From: Prolixibacteraceae bacterium
GTDB taxonomy: Bacteria; Bacteroidota; Bacteroidia; Bacteroidales; Prolixibacteraceae
Assembly: GCA_016931385.1 (NCBI GenBank)
Contig: JAFGEV010000334.1
Coordinates: 1 to 44,162, forward strand
Direction of reading: 5' to 3'
DNA: 44,162 bases
This document shows, in pieces, positions 15,559 to 24,641 of the stretch. The stretch's first letter is position 1. Each line of letters starts with the position of its first letter. A program made the translations under genes and the position numbers. The notes below the pieces were generated by a model. It ran no database searches, was not told where the DNA came from, and saw only the letters and a program-made list of their open reading frames with translations.

Positions 15559-18089
15559 AAACCAACCTAAATAGATTGATCCGTTCATTAGAACCATTGT
15601 TGATGGTGGCATTGTTATTGATTGCTTCAGCCTCTCATGCGCAGTCAACAATTGTTCAGGGTTCCGTGGTTGATGCCACCACCATGGAGCCGATAGCCTT
15701 TGCCAACGTTTACTACAAATCCACCATCATAGGCACGACCACCAATTTTGAAGGGAAGTACACCATAGAAACTAATGAGCCACGGGATTCTATTACAATC
15801 AGTATTCTTGGATACGCCACCGTTTCAAAACCGATAATCAAAGGACGTGAGCAAAACTTGAACTTTACCCTCTACCCTTTGTCAATTGGGCTAAATGAGG
15901 TTAACATTTACCCTGGAGAAAATCCGGCCATTACCTTACTTAAAAAGGTATGGGCACATGAAAGCCACAACAATGTTGCCCGGCTGGAGGCTTATTCCCT
16001 CGAAACCTACACCAGAACTCAATTATTTTTGAGGCCCATCATTAAGCGACGTTCCAATAAGCCCCACTCAAGGGAAACTGTTTTTGATACCTACTCGATG
16101 GTTGCCGAGGAAGGTGCCATGCCAGCTTTGCCGGTATACATGAATGAGAGCAGCATCGACATTCATTACCTCCGGAATCCAAAAAGGGAAAAAGTGGTCA
16201 TAAAAGCCACCAACACCAACAGTTTGGCCGATGTTGAATCTGATATAATAACACAATTGATTCAAAAGAGCAACCGGTTTAATTTTTACAATAACCATGT
16301 TAGGATTTTGGATAAAGAGTTTGTTTCACCTTTGTCCACCATGGGGCGCTTTTTTTACAAATATCATTTAGTCGACAGCCTTTTTATCGATGATAAATAC
16401 TGCTACGAAGTTCGCGTTGCGCCATTAAGGGATGGCGACCTCACCTTTAATGGAACCGTTTGGATCAACGATTCCACCTTTGCACTTAAAAGGATTTCAG
16501 TGGAAGTTAGCAACAAGGCGAACCTCAATTTTATTGACCGGATTACCATTCAGCAGGAATTAATTCCAACGGCCACCGGAGCCTGGATTCCATTTAAAAC
16601 GCGAATTTTGTCCGATGCCGTTAACATTTTCATCAATGCGTACACCATAAACCAGAATTTTTCCACCAACCGATACCCTTTGAGTTTTTACAATACCGAG
16701 CTTCAAATTGCCGATTCGGCAAACAAAGTAAGCAATGAAACCTGGAAAGAAATTCGGGGAAGCTCACTTGATTCACAGGCCATTGCATCCATTGCCAAAA
16801 TTGACACGCTTCGAAACATTCCATTGGTGAAAATTACAACAGCTCTGGTAAACATGTCAATAAAAGGTTTTGTGAACCTCGGCAAGGTAGAAGTTGGTCC
16901 TTACATGCTTCTTTACAAAAATAATGAGGTGGAAGGACATCGTTTCCGGATAGGTTTCAGAACCAATTCAAACCTGAGTGAAAAGTGGATTGCCAAAGGC
17001 TTTCTGGCATACAGCACCAACCTTCAGGAGTTCAAATACAATGCACAATTGGAGCGGTTTTTATCGAGAAAAAGCTGGACGAAAATTGGTGTTCAGTATT
17101 CCGAAGATGTTGAAAATTTGGGCGCTCTGGATGAATTTTACAGTAACAGCGCCTTCAATTCCTTTGCTGCATCATTTGGTGGTGGCGATAAAATGAATGA
17201 AATAAAAATTGGTCGAATTTGGATTGAGACCGATTTATTCCGGGGATTCACCCAGAAGGTGATCTTTAAACACAAATTCTTCCGTCCCTTAAGTCCCGAT
17301 TACCATTTTGCTTATTATACCGATAAAAACCGCACCCAAACAAATTCAGACATTACCGTGTCAGAACTTAATTTCACCTCCATTTATCAGCCAAAGGCCA
17401 CCTTCATCATCGATAAAAATGAACGATTCCCGGTGTCAATTACAAAGGCTCCAACGCTCACATTTAATTACAGCATTGGTTTAAAAGGTGTTTTGGATGG
17501 CGGTTTTTCGTACCACAAAACCTCCTTGGGCATTAAGCAAACTATTCCTTTGGGCAGCTTGGGTAGTTTTGCGTACGATTTAACACTCGCAAAAACCTAT
17601 ACTTCGCTACCATATCCTTTGCTCCATATGTTTAACGGCAATGAATCATTTTTCCGCCTATCGAGGACTTTTAACCTTATGACCTACGGAGAGTTTATTG
17701 CGGATGAATCGGCTGAGTTTTTTTTCAGCTTCCGGCAAGATGGTTTTATTCTGGATAAAATACCGCTCATTAAAAAGTTGAAATGGCGCTCAGTGGTTAC
17801 GGCGAGTTTGGCCTATGGTAGTTTTGATGAGGCAAGAAATGGCATTTACCACCCCGAGGATAATCCTAAGGGTATTTTATCAGCCACGCTTCCCGATGGT
17901 AATGCCATAACGACCTTTAAAACCCTTGATGGCGGTATGCCATACGTAGAAGTCTCCTACGGAATTGAAAATATTTTCCAGCTGTTTCGCATCGATGCAA
18001 TTCACCGGCTGTCGTACCTTAACATAGATGTCAATGGCGATAAACCCAAACCTTTTGGCATCAAAGTAAGTGCCGTTTTCAGATTTTAA
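15555..18089 (+). CDS. DUF5686 outer-membrane protein with carboxypeptidase-regulatory-like domain
   Basis: An 844-aa protein beginning at GTG 15555, in a GTGA overlap. After a signal peptide (cleaved near ASHAQS, residue 30) comes a CarboxypepD_reg-like beta-sandwich (about 32-118, IVQGSVVDATTMEPIAFANV), then a long beta-strand-rich region matching the DUF5686 family and ending in Phe (AVFRF), as outer-membrane barrel proteins do. Such proteins are common in Bacteroidota outer membranes. Its translational coupling to a CrtI-like enzyme inside a pigment cluster suggests a part in placing or holding the pigment in the outer membrane, where flexirubins are found; this is inference. Confidence 0.85.
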   Translation: MKTNLNRLIRSLEPLLMVALLLIASASHAQSTIVQGSVVDATTMEPIAFANVYYKSTIIGTTTNFEGKYTIETNEPRDSITISILGYATVSKPIIKGREQNLNFTLYPLSIGLNEVNIYPGENPAITLLKKVWAHESHNNVARLEAYSLETYTRTQLFLRPIIKRRSNKPHSRETVFDTYSMVAEEGAMPALPVYMNESSIDIHYLRNPKREKVVIKATNTNSLADVESDIITQLIQKSNRFNFYNNHVRILDKEFVSPLSTMGRFFYKYHLVDSLFIDDKYCYEVRVAPLRDGDLTFNGTVWINDSTFALKRISVEVSNKANLNFIDRITIQQELIPTATGAWIPFKTRILSDAVNIFINAYTINQNFSTNRYPLSFYNTELQIADSANKVSNETWKEIRGSSLDSQAIASIAKIDTLRNIPLVKITTALVNMSIKGFVNLGKVEVGPYMLLYKNNEVEGHRFRIGFRTNSNLSEKWIAKGFLAYSTNLQEFKYNAQLERFLSRKSWTKIGVQYSEDVENLGALDEFYSNSAFNSFAASFGGGDKMNEIKIGRIWIETDLFRGFTQKVIFKHKFFRPLSPDYHFAYYTDKNRTQTNSDITVSELNFTSIYQPKATFIIDKNERFPVSITKAPTLTFNYSIGLKGVLDGGFSYHKTSLGIKQTIPLGSLGSFAYDLTLAKTYTSLPYPLLHMFNGNESFFRLSRTFNLMTYGEFIADESAEFFFSFRQDGFILDKIPLIKKLKWRSVVTASLAYGSFDEARNGIYHPEDNPKGILSATLPDGNAITTFKTLDGGMPYVEVSYGIENIFQLFRIDAIHRLSYLNIDVNGDKPKPFGIKVSAVFRF

Positions 18090-18202
18090 GTATAGCTACA
18101 ATCCAGGTTTTTATTGATCTCATAAGTTTTTTGTATCCTTTTATCACTAAATTTTCACACTTTAGTAGCAAACAATTGCTGAAACACATGCCGCTGGAGA
18201 AG

Positions 18203-18234
18203 TTGGTTTATTAAATATTTTTTTTATACTTTCG
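18203..18234 (+). promoter_or_regulatory. probable promoter for the 18542-27874 operon
   Basis: TTGG at 18203-18206 and TACTTTCG at 18227-18234 are separated by 20 nt and resemble the Bacteroidota -33/-7 pair (TTTG, TAnnTTTG). A start near 18241 would give a leader of about 300 nt before the TTG codon at 18542, ending in leader element A copy 4. No ORF of note is seen in 18090-18541 on either strand. Confidence 0.4.
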
Positions 18235-18423
18235 CACTCTGTTTTTGTAGGAAAATCCTTTGGTTTTAACTTACTAAAGAAACCCTTTCTTGGGTAATAT
18301 TTCCCTCAAAATTTGCAGTGGCAGTTTTATAAATTATTGCAGTTTGCCTAAACCGGTGAATTACGTCAGTACTTATTTGTCTCTTTTTTTGCATATAATA
18401 AAAATAAATAACCAATTTCGCAA

Positions 18424-18541
18424 GAGTGAAACGCGCATGAGCGGAAAACTATCGACAAGAGGATAAATCAAAGATAGGCAGAGCCAATATTATTCCTCAT
18501 GCAAGTTCCACTTGACAAATGACTAAACAAATAATACACAA
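18424..18541 (+). promoter_or_regulatory. leader element A, copy 4 (upstream of FabB-like KS)
   Basis: The most diverged copy. GCATGAG (18435-18441) pairs with CTCATGC (18496-18502); outside it GTGAAAC faces GTTCCAC across a GC/AA internal loop in place of GA/GA. An inner CTATC/GATAG hairpin is present. The block AAGATAGGCAGAGCCAAT (18471-18488) matches AAGATCGGCGAAGCCAAT of copy 1, which supports common origin. The tail AACAAATAATACACA meets the TTG start codon, just as tails of the other copies meet ATG. Confidence 0.5.
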
Positions 18542-19765
18542 TTGAAAAGAGTTGTTATTTCTGGAATGGGAATTTACTCAACGATAGGCAAGAATGTTGA
18601 GGCGGTTAATAATTCTCTGTATAATGGTATATCGGGCATTGGCATTGATCCAAGACGTAAGGAATATGGGTTTCGTTCTGCCTTAACAGGAATTATTGAA
18701 AGGCCAAACCTTAAAGGATTATTATCGCGCCGCGAGCGCATTGGAATTCCCGAGCAAGGTGAATACGCCTACGTTGCAACCATGGAAGCTCTGGTTAATG
18801 CAAATATTGACCTTGACTTTTTAACCAAAAATGAAGTTGGCATACTCTATGGCAACGACAGTTCAACCATTCCAGTTATTGATGCCATTGATATTGTAAG
18901 AGCAAAAAAAGATACCACACTCATTGGTTCAGGCTCCATATTTCAGTCTATGAACTCAACCATTACCATGAATTTATCGGTAATATTAAAGTTGAGGGGC
19001 ATCAATTTAACCATTAGCGCCGCATGCGCCAGCAGTTCACATGCCATTGGTTTGGCTTATATATTAGTATCTCAAGGATTTCAGGACATCATTATTTGCG
19101 GTGGCGGGCAGGAAATCAATGCCGAGTCCATGGGTAGTTTTGACGGACTAAGTGCTTTTTCAACGCGAGAAGACGATCCAACTAAAGCCTCACGACCATT
19201 CGATAAAGATAGAGATGGACTGGTTCCAAGTGGAGGCGCAGCAACCGTAATTGTTGAAAGTCTGGAATCGGCACTTAAAAGAAGCGCCAATATTTTAGGC
19301 GAAATCAGAGGTTACGGATTCTCATCCAATGGCAATCACATTTCTGTGCCAAATGTAGAAGGCCCCAGAACTTCGCTTGAAAGAGCTCTGAAAAATGCCA
19401 GCTTAACCCCACGCGATATTGATTACATCAACGCACATGCCACATCAACGACTACTGGCGACATAAATGAAGGCAAAGCAATTTTGGATGTTTTTGGCGA
19501 TTGCAACACACCAATCAGTTCAACCAAATCAATGACTGGTCATGAAATGTGGATGGGTGGCACAAGCGAAATTATTTATTCTTTGCTGATGATGAAGAAT
19601 GGATTCATTGCACCAAACATAAACTTCAATGGTGCCGATGACGAATTGGCCCGATTAAACATCATACCAGAAACCAGAGAACAAAACATTGATACCATTT
19701 TATCAAATTCATTTGGTTTTGGTGGCACTAACTCGACTTTAATTGTTACAAGATTCAAAAAATAG
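18542..19765 (+). CDS. beta-ketoacyl-ACP synthase, FabB-like
   Basis: The 407-aa KS starts at TTG 18542 ((M)KRVVISGMGIYS), the only start ahead of the first core strand. Catalytic residues are Cys162 in SAACASSSHAIG, His299 in NAHATSTTTGD and His334 in MTGHEMWMGG. The last motif differs from the usual GHxLGAAG and marks the FabB-like subgroup seen in aryl polyene and flexirubin loci (ApeR-like role possible). It has its own ACP 9 nt downstream. It heads a dense operon to 27874 and lies behind leader element A copy 4. It may work on the first condensation or on acyl chains for the resorcinol; sequence cannot decide. Confidence 0.92.
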   Translation: MKRVVISGMGIYSTIGKNVEAVNNSLYNGISGIGIDPRRKEYGFRSALTGIIERPNLKGLLSRRERIGIPEQGEYAYVATMEALVNANIDLDFLTKNEVGILYGNDSSTIPVIDAIDIVRAKKDTTLIGSGSIFQSMNSTITMNLSVILKLRGINLTISAACASSSHAIGLAYILVSQGFQDIIICGGGQEINAESMGSFDGLSAFSTREDDPTKASRPFDKDRDGLVPSGGAATVIVESLESALKRSANILGEIRGYGFSSNGNHISVPNVEGPRTSLERALKNASLTPRDIDYINAHATSTTTGDINEGKAILDVFGDCNTPISSTKSMTGHEMWMGGTSEIIYSLLMMKNGFIAPNINFNGADDELARLNIIPETREQNIDTILSNSFGFGGTNSTLIVTRFKK

Positions 19766-19774
19766 AGAGATACC

Positions 19775-20014
19775 ATGCAAAGGGAAGAAATTGTTCAGAT
19801 TGTAAATCAATTTTTTGTTGAAGAATTTGAAATTGACGCGGATGCATTAAAACCAGAGGCTCAGTTGGTTCATGACTTGGGCATCGAAAGCCTTGATTTT
19901 GTTGACATTGTTGTCATCATTGAAAAGGAATTTGGATTTAAAGTGAAAAGGGAGGAAATGATCAACGTGAAAACCCTTGACGACATGTATAAATACATAG
20001 AAGAAAGAGTATAA
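19775..20014 (+). CDS. acyl carrier protein 2
   Basis: A 79-aa ACP with Ser39 in LGIESLDFVDIV as the phosphopantetheine site. The GIESLD context differs from the LDSID of the other two ACPs, so it is probably a separate type serving different enzymes, perhaps the FabB-like KS next to it (or the DarC role of dialkylresorcinol loci). The spacing to the KS is 9 nt. Confidence 0.93.
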   Translation: MQREEIVQIVNQFFVEEFEIDADALKPEAQLVHDLGIESLDFVDIVVIIEKEFGFKVKREEMINVKTLDDMYKYIEERV

Positions 20015-20031
20015 GTCTCATTGTCGTGATT

Positions 20032-20928
20032 ATGGCGAAATGGTCTGGTAAAACAAGAGGTGGAGCCTTTGGTTATAGCTTCTTCATATTCTTAATAAAA
20101 CATGCAAATAGAAAAGTTACTTATTCTTTTATGAGAATTGTAGCTTTTTATTTTTTTTTGTTTTCCAGAAGTAAGTCCATCTTGTTTTATTTTCAGACAA
20201 TTCACGGATTATCTGGCAATCAGTTAAAAGCAGCGATATACAAGAATTACGTTCTTTTGGGTGAAGTTATTGTCGATAAAATAACTTTCATGGTTAAGCC
20301 CAAAACCAATTTTACTTTTAACTACGAGGGCGAGGATCATTTACGTCAGATGGCCACTTCGGGTAAAGGTGGCATGCTCATTGGCGCCCACATGGGCAAC
20401 TGGGAGCTGGCAGGTAATTTACTCGATCGCATTGATGTTAAAGTGAACATTGTTTTGATGGATGCTGAGCATGAAAAAATTAAAGCGCTTTTAGAACGAA
20501 ACAATATAGTGCGCAAGTTCAATGTGATACCAATAAAAGACGATTTTTCGCACCTATCGAAAATTAAGGAAGCCATTGCAAACAAAGAATTTGTGGTTAT
20601 GCACGGCGATCGTTTTGTGGAGGGTAATGGCGTTTCAACCGTCAATTTTTTAGGTCGAAAAGCTACTTTCCCAACCGGACCGCTTTACATCGCAAGTAAA
20701 TTTGGCGCTCCTGTTTCATTTGTTTACACCTTGAAAGAAAAGGCAACACATTATCATTTTTATGCCACCAAGCCTGAAATTTTTGAATACCCTAACAACC
20801 TGAAAACCAGGAAGGACGACATCACAAAAATGGTGGAGGCGTACGTTTCAAACTTAGAAGTAATTGTTAGAAAATATCCAACTCAATGGTTCAATTATTT
20901 CCCATTTTGGGAAGAAGAAAAAATATGA
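20032..20928 (+). CDS. lysophospholipid acyltransferase family protein (LpxL/HtrB-like)
   Basis: A 298-aa membrane-associated acyltransferase. The track begins at GTG 20026; ATG 20032 (MAKWSGKTRG) matches the usual family start and is preferred. His120 and Glu125 in GAHMGNWELAG form the HxxxxE catalytic pair of the LpxL/LpxM family, and a hydrophobic helix covers about 35-47. This family uses acyl-ACP donors, and homologues are standard members of APE clusters. It could attach the polyene acyl chain to a lipid or to the resorcinol. It overlaps the next gene by ATGA. Confidence 0.88.
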   Translation: MAKWSGKTRGGAFGYSFFIFLIKHANRKVTYSFMRIVAFYFFLFSRSKSILFYFQTIHGLSGNQLKAAIYKNYVLLGEVIVDKITFMVKPKTNFTFNYEGEDHLRQMATSGKGGMLIGAHMGNWELAGNLLDRIDVKVNIVLMDAEHEKIKALLERNNIVRKFNVIPIKDDFSHLSKIKEAIANKEFVVMHGDRFVEGNGVSTVNFLGRKATFPTGPLYIASKFGAPVSFVYTLKEKATHYHFYATKPEIFEYPNNLKTRKDDITKMVEAYVSNLEVIVRKYPTQWFNYFPFWEEEKI

Positions 20929-22001
20929 ATATGAGTTTAAACTATGGTTCCGATGAAAAATCGGCTTTGCAATCAAAATATGACGCTCAAAAAATAGCCT
21001 TTGGCCCAATTATGTTTCAGGCTGCCAAGGCTTTGCGCGATTTGGGCATACTCGAATTAATTAAAAGCAAACGCAAGATAGGCATCACTCAGGAAGACAT
21101 TGCCGCCGAGTTGGACCTATCGGTTTATGGCGTTAAAGTATTGCTAGAGGCTGGTTTAAGCCTTGAATTGGTTAAAGTTGAAAACGACAATTACACAATC
21201 ACAAAAACCGGCTGGCATATTTTATCCGATGAGTTAACCCGTGTAAACATGGATTTTACTCACGATGTTAATTATTTGGGAATGTTTTCTTTAACCGAAT
21301 CCATAAAAACTGGCAAACCAACAGGTTTAAAAGTTTTTGGAGATTGGGATACCGTTTACGAAGGCCTGTCGCAACTTCCTGAAGAGGTTCAAAAGAGCTG
21401 GTTTGGATTCGACCACTTTTACTCCGATTTTGCTTTCCCTGAAGTGCTGCCATTGGTAATTACCAGCCAAGTTAAAAAAGTGCTGGATGTAGGCGGAAAC
21501 ACAGGTAAGTTTGCTATTAGGTGTGCCGCTTTTAACAAAGATGTGAAAGTTGAAATTATGGACCTACCCGGCCAGTTGAATAAAGCTTACGTAAACATCA
21601 AAGCACATGGTTTTGAAGATCGTATTTCGGGACGTCCATTAAACCTGTTGGATCACTCGGTGCCATTTCCAAAAGGAGCCGATGTTATTTGGATGAGCCA
21701 ATTCCTCGATTGTTTCTCGCAGGAAGATGTTTTGCAATTATTGCTTCGCGCCAAAAATGCCTTGAGCAATGGTGCTTCCCTTTACATTATGGAAACCTAT
21801 TGGGACAAGCAAAAATTTGAGGCGTCAACCTATAGTTTGCATGCTACAAGTCTCTATTTTACAAATATAGCTAACGGTTGCAGCCAAATGTACCACTCGC
21901 AAGATATGCTCAATTTAATTGAAAAAGCCGGCATGTATGTCGATCAATCATTTGAAGATATAGGCGTTAGTCACACGCTTTATAAGTGTATGGTTAAGTA
22001 A
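20925..22001 (+). CDS. SAM-dependent methyltransferase (O-methyltransferase-like)
   Basis: A 358-aa protein. The tracked start 20886 lies inside the previous gene; ATG 20925 in an ATGA overlap is preferred (ATG 20931 is an alternative). Residues about 25-105 form a winged-helix dimerisation-like domain (GITQEDIAAELDLSVYGV), followed by a Rossmann SAM-binding domain with motif I VLDVGGNTGKF (187-197). This is the layout of small-molecule O-methyltransferases. Flexirubins and APEs often carry methyl groups on the aryl ring, so it may methylate the aryl head; target atom unknown. Confidence 0.88.
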   Translation: MNMSLNYGSDEKSALQSKYDAQKIAFGPIMFQAAKALRDLGILELIKSKRKIGITQEDIAAELDLSVYGVKVLLEAGLSLELVKVENDNYTITKTGWHILSDELTRVNMDFTHDVNYLGMFSLTESIKTGKPTGLKVFGDWDTVYEGLSQLPEEVQKSWFGFDHFYSDFAFPEVLPLVITSQVKKVLDVGGNTGKFAIRCAAFNKDVKVEIMDLPGQLNKAYVNIKAHGFEDRISGRPLNLLDHSVPFPKGADVIWMSQFLDCFSQEDVLQLLLRAKNALSNGASLYIMETYWDKQKFEASTYSLHATSLYFTNIANGCSQMYHSQDMLNLIEKAGMYVDQSFEDIGVSHTLYKCMVK

Positions 22002-22038
22002 TTGCGGTATCCGCAGCCAATTTTATAAACCTAACCTC

Positions 22039-22461
22039 ATGAATATTGAAGATATTGACATAAAAGAGCTTATTCCGCAGCGGGAACCTGTTGTGATGGT
22101 AGGCAAATTGTTGAGGGCCACCGAAAAATCGGTTACCACCGCTTTGGAAATATCGGCAACCAATATTTTTTGCCAAAACGGTTACTTTCAAGAGTGCGGG
22201 CTTATCGAAAACATTGCCCAAACCGCAGCCGCATTGAATGGCTATGCGGCATTATTGAAAAGCACCAAGGTTAAACTAGGTTACATTGGTGCCGTTAAGA
22301 ATTTGGTAATTCACACGTTGCCAGCCGTAAATTCTGTAATTGAGACTACTGTAAGCCTGGGAAACCAGGTTTTAAACGTTGATATTATTAAAGGGGTTAT
22401 CAGGCAGAATAACAGTGTTGTAGCCGAATGTGAGATGAAGATATTTGTGGATGAAAACTAG
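22039..22461 (+). CDS. ApeP-like hotdog dehydratase subunit
   Basis: A 140-aa hotdog protein of the FabZ/ApeP type: IKELIPQREPVVMV corresponds to the FabZ start (ILPHRxPFLLV) and GLIENIAQTAA to the central helix. Glu57 of that helix is retained, but the catalytic His of the FabZ GHFP motif is absent (NGYF here, Tyr49). It is therefore unlikely to dehydrate as a homodimer. The hotdog protein at 29203 keeps the His and lacks the Glu. In E. coli APE synthesis ApeI and ApeP act as a heterodimeric dehydratase, and the same is inferred here. Confidence 0.86.
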   Translation: MNIEDIDIKELIPQREPVVMVGKLLRATEKSVTTALEISATNIFCQNGYFQECGLIENIAQTAAALNGYAALLKSTKVKLGYIGAVKNLVIHTLPAVNSVIETTVSLGNQVLNVDIIKGVIRQNNSVVAECEMKIFVDEN

Positions 22462-22488
22462 ATTTTAAGTTTTAGAATTATAGATTGA

Positions 22489-22914
22489 ATGGAAAAACAG
22501 GAATTGATTAACACCACCGAAACCTACGTGCGTTTTAGCGAGGTTGACTCAATGGCAGTTGTTTGGCATGGAAATTACGTCAAATATCTTGAGGATGGCC
22601 GTGAAGCCTTTGGACGCGAGTTCGGCATGGGTTACAATGACGTTTTTGAAAAGGGTTTCATGACACCCATCGTTAAGCTCGACATCAATTATACCAAGCA
22701 AACCAAATACGGCGAGCAGGTGGTTATTGAAACCAAATTTGTGAGAACAGATGCGGCTAAAATCATTTTCGACTATAAAATTTGGCGCAAATCAGACAAT
22801 GCCGTTGTTTTAAAAGCCCGCAGCATTCAAGTGTTTATTGATTTAAAGGGGGAGATGGAAATTTCCAATCCTGAGTTTTATATTCAGTGGCAAAGAAAAT
22901 TTGGATTGCTGTAA
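22489..22914 (+). CDS. acyl-CoA/ACP thioesterase (4HBT, YbgC-like)
   Basis: A 141-aa hotdog thioesterase. Asp20 in RFSEVDSMAVVWHGNYVKYL is the 4HBT/YbgC catalytic Asp position, and the WHGNY and KYLEDGREAF segments are diagnostic. It hydrolyses acyl-CoA or acyl-ACP thioesters, as in related APE-cluster proteins; it could release stalled chains or final polyene acids. It lies between the ApeP-like subunit (27-nt gap) and a KS (27-nt gap). Confidence 0.9.
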   Translation: MEKQELINTTETYVRFSEVDSMAVVWHGNYVKYLEDGREAFGREFGMGYNDVFEKGFMTPIVKLDINYTKQTKYGEQVVIETKFVRTDAAKIIFDYKIWRKSDNAVVLKARSIQVFIDLKGEMEISNPEFYIQWQRKFGLL

Positions 22915-22941
22915 CCACAACTAAAACCATAATCAAACAAT

Positions 22942-24060
22942 ATGACAGTTTTTATAGAATCAAGCAATATAATTTCCTCACTTGGATTTACTACGAAAGA
23001 AAACTATAAAAATGTCTGTTCGGGTGTCTCTGGTCTTAAACGGTATGTGGACTCTCCTTTTTCTGATGTTCCCTTGCAGGCATCCATTATAGATCAGGAT
23101 CGTTTGCAACTGGAATCTGCCGAATTGACGGTAAATAAGGGTTATACAAAGTTTGAACAGATTTGCATTTTGTCGGTTTTCAAGGCGCTTCAAAATTCTG
23201 CCGTTGATATAAAATCACCCCGAACCATTCTCATTTTATCAACCACCAAAGGCAACATCGAATTGTTGGCCGATGCCGGTGCATTTTCGCCCGACCGAGT
23301 TTACCTCTGGAAAGCAGCCAACGTGATTGCCGGTTTCTTTGCTGCGTCAAATACCCCCCTCATTGTTTCAAATGCCTGTATTTCAGGGTTGTCGGCAATG
23401 CTTCTTGCAAAACGGCTAATTGCCTCCAAAAAGTACGATCATGCAGTGGTTGTTGGCGCCGATGTGATTTCAAAATTCATCGTTTCAGGTTTTCAGTCGT
23501 TCATGTCGCTAAGCCCATTGCCTTGCAAGCCGTTTGACGAAAAACGTGACGGATTGAGCTTAGGCGAGGCAGCTGCAACGGTTGTTATATCAAATAAATC
23601 AGCTCAGTCCTTTACCGAAATCGTTAATGGCTCCATCAACAACGATGCAAACCACATTTCCGGACCATCGCGTACTGGCGAAGGCTTGCTTGCTGCCATC
23701 AGTCACACACTTGGTGGCGAAGGGGTAGACCTTATTTCGGCACATGGTACCGCCACGCCCTACAACGATAACATGGAGGCCGTAGCTATTAGCAGGGCCG
23801 GATTAAACCAAACGCCTGTGAACAGTTTAAAGGGTTATTTTGGCCATACACTAGGAGCCGCAGGTCTTTTGGAATCCATCATCAGCATTGAAGCGATGAA
23901 AAACAACACCATCATAAAAACAATGGGTTTTGATACTATCGGCGTAACCGAGCCAATAACCATTGTAAATATCACCAGCCATCAAAATATTAACTCAGTA
24001 CTGAAACTGGCCTCTGGTTTTGGAGGATGCAACGCGGCAGTGTTACTCAAAAAAATATAA
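22942..24060 (+). CDS. beta-ketoacyl-ACP synthase, shorter divergent type
   Basis: This 372-aa KS is shorter and more divergent than its neighbours. Active-site residues are intact: Cys146 in SNACISGLSAM, His268 in SAHGTATPYND and His302 in GYFGHTLGAAG. It starts with MTVFIESSNIISSLG. It is followed after 4 nt by a half-length KS-like protein that lacks any catalytic residue, so it probably works as a heterodimer with that subunit, a third KS pairing in this cluster. Its place in polyene or resorcinol assembly is not shown by sequence. Confidence 0.9.
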   Translation: MTVFIESSNIISSLGFTTKENYKNVCSGVSGLKRYVDSPFSDVPLQASIIDQDRLQLESAELTVNKGYTKFEQICILSVFKALQNSAVDIKSPRTILILSTTKGNIELLADAGAFSPDRVYLWKAANVIAGFFAASNTPLIVSNACISGLSAMLLAKRLIASKKYDHAVVVGADVISKFIVSGFQSFMSLSPLPCKPFDEKRDGLSLGEAAATVVISNKSAQSFTEIVNGSINNDANHISGPSRTGEGLLAAISHTLGGEGVDLISAHGTATPYNDNMEAVAISRAGLNQTPVNSLKGYFGHTLGAAGLLESIISIEAMKNNTIIKTMGFDTIGVTEPITIVNITSHQNINSVLKLASGFGGCNAAVLLKKI

Positions 24061-24064
24061 CAAG

Positions 24065-24616
24065 GTGGACGTATTTAAACATATAGAAATTAAAGAAGGC
24101 TCCATCTACGAAGATGGCGTTCAGATTGAATCTTTTACTGATACAGATGATTTTTCGGCATTTGCGAAGTATCTATACAAACAGTTGGAAATAACGTATC
24201 CCAAGTTTTACAAGATGTCGAACATGTCCAAGCTTGGTTTTTTGGCTACTGAGTTTCTGTTGCAGAATTTTGAAATTTCAGATGACGAAAAGTGTCGTGT
24301 TGCTTTAGCTTTAGCATGCAAATCGTCATCGCTTAATACCGATACCGAATACCAAAAATCCATCGCTGATGTTCCAAGTCCGGCATTGTTTGTTTACACC
24401 TTGCCGAATATTGTAACAGGAGAAATTTGCATCCGAAATGGTTTCAAAGGTGAAGAAATCATGCTAGTTCAGGAAAAATTCGACCGGGAATTTATGTTTC
24501 AGTACGCGCAAATTCTTTTCGATGAAGGACACACCAATTTATGCGTGACCGGCTTTATCGACTATGACGAGAATAATATCTATTTTGCAAGCCTCTTTTT
24601 AATCAGTAACAAGTGA
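24065..24616 (+). CDS. half-length ketosynthase-like protein without active site
   Basis: A 184-aa protein. The tracked start (24020) lies inside the preceding KS; GTG 24065 ((M)DVFKHIEIKEG) gives a 4-nt gap and is preferred. The segment ADVPSPALFVYTLPNIVTGEICIRNGFKGEE resembles the N-terminal half of KS/CLF proteins just before the nucleophile; in place of TACSS it continues IMLVQEKFDREF. There is no C-terminal thiolase domain. It thus looks like a minimal CLF (Ketoacyl-synt_2-like). It is tightly coupled to the KS upstream and ACP 3 downstream (25 nt), so it is a functional subunit rather than debris. Confidence 0.78.
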   Translation: MDVFKHIEIKEGSIYEDGVQIESFTDTDDFSAFAKYLYKQLEITYPKFYKMSNMSKLGFLATEFLLQNFEISDDEKCRVALALACKSSSLNTDTEYQKSIADVPSPALFVYTLPNIVTGEICIRNGFKGEEIMLVQEKFDREFMFQYAQILFDEGHTNLCVTGFIDYDENNIYFASLFLISNK

Positions 24617-24641
24617 TATTTTTTATTGATAAAGACCCCCT

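Noticed and set aside
20886-20924. N-terminal extension of the methyltransferase
   Set aside because: It lies inside the preceding acyltransferase gene; ATG 20925 makes an ATGA coupling.
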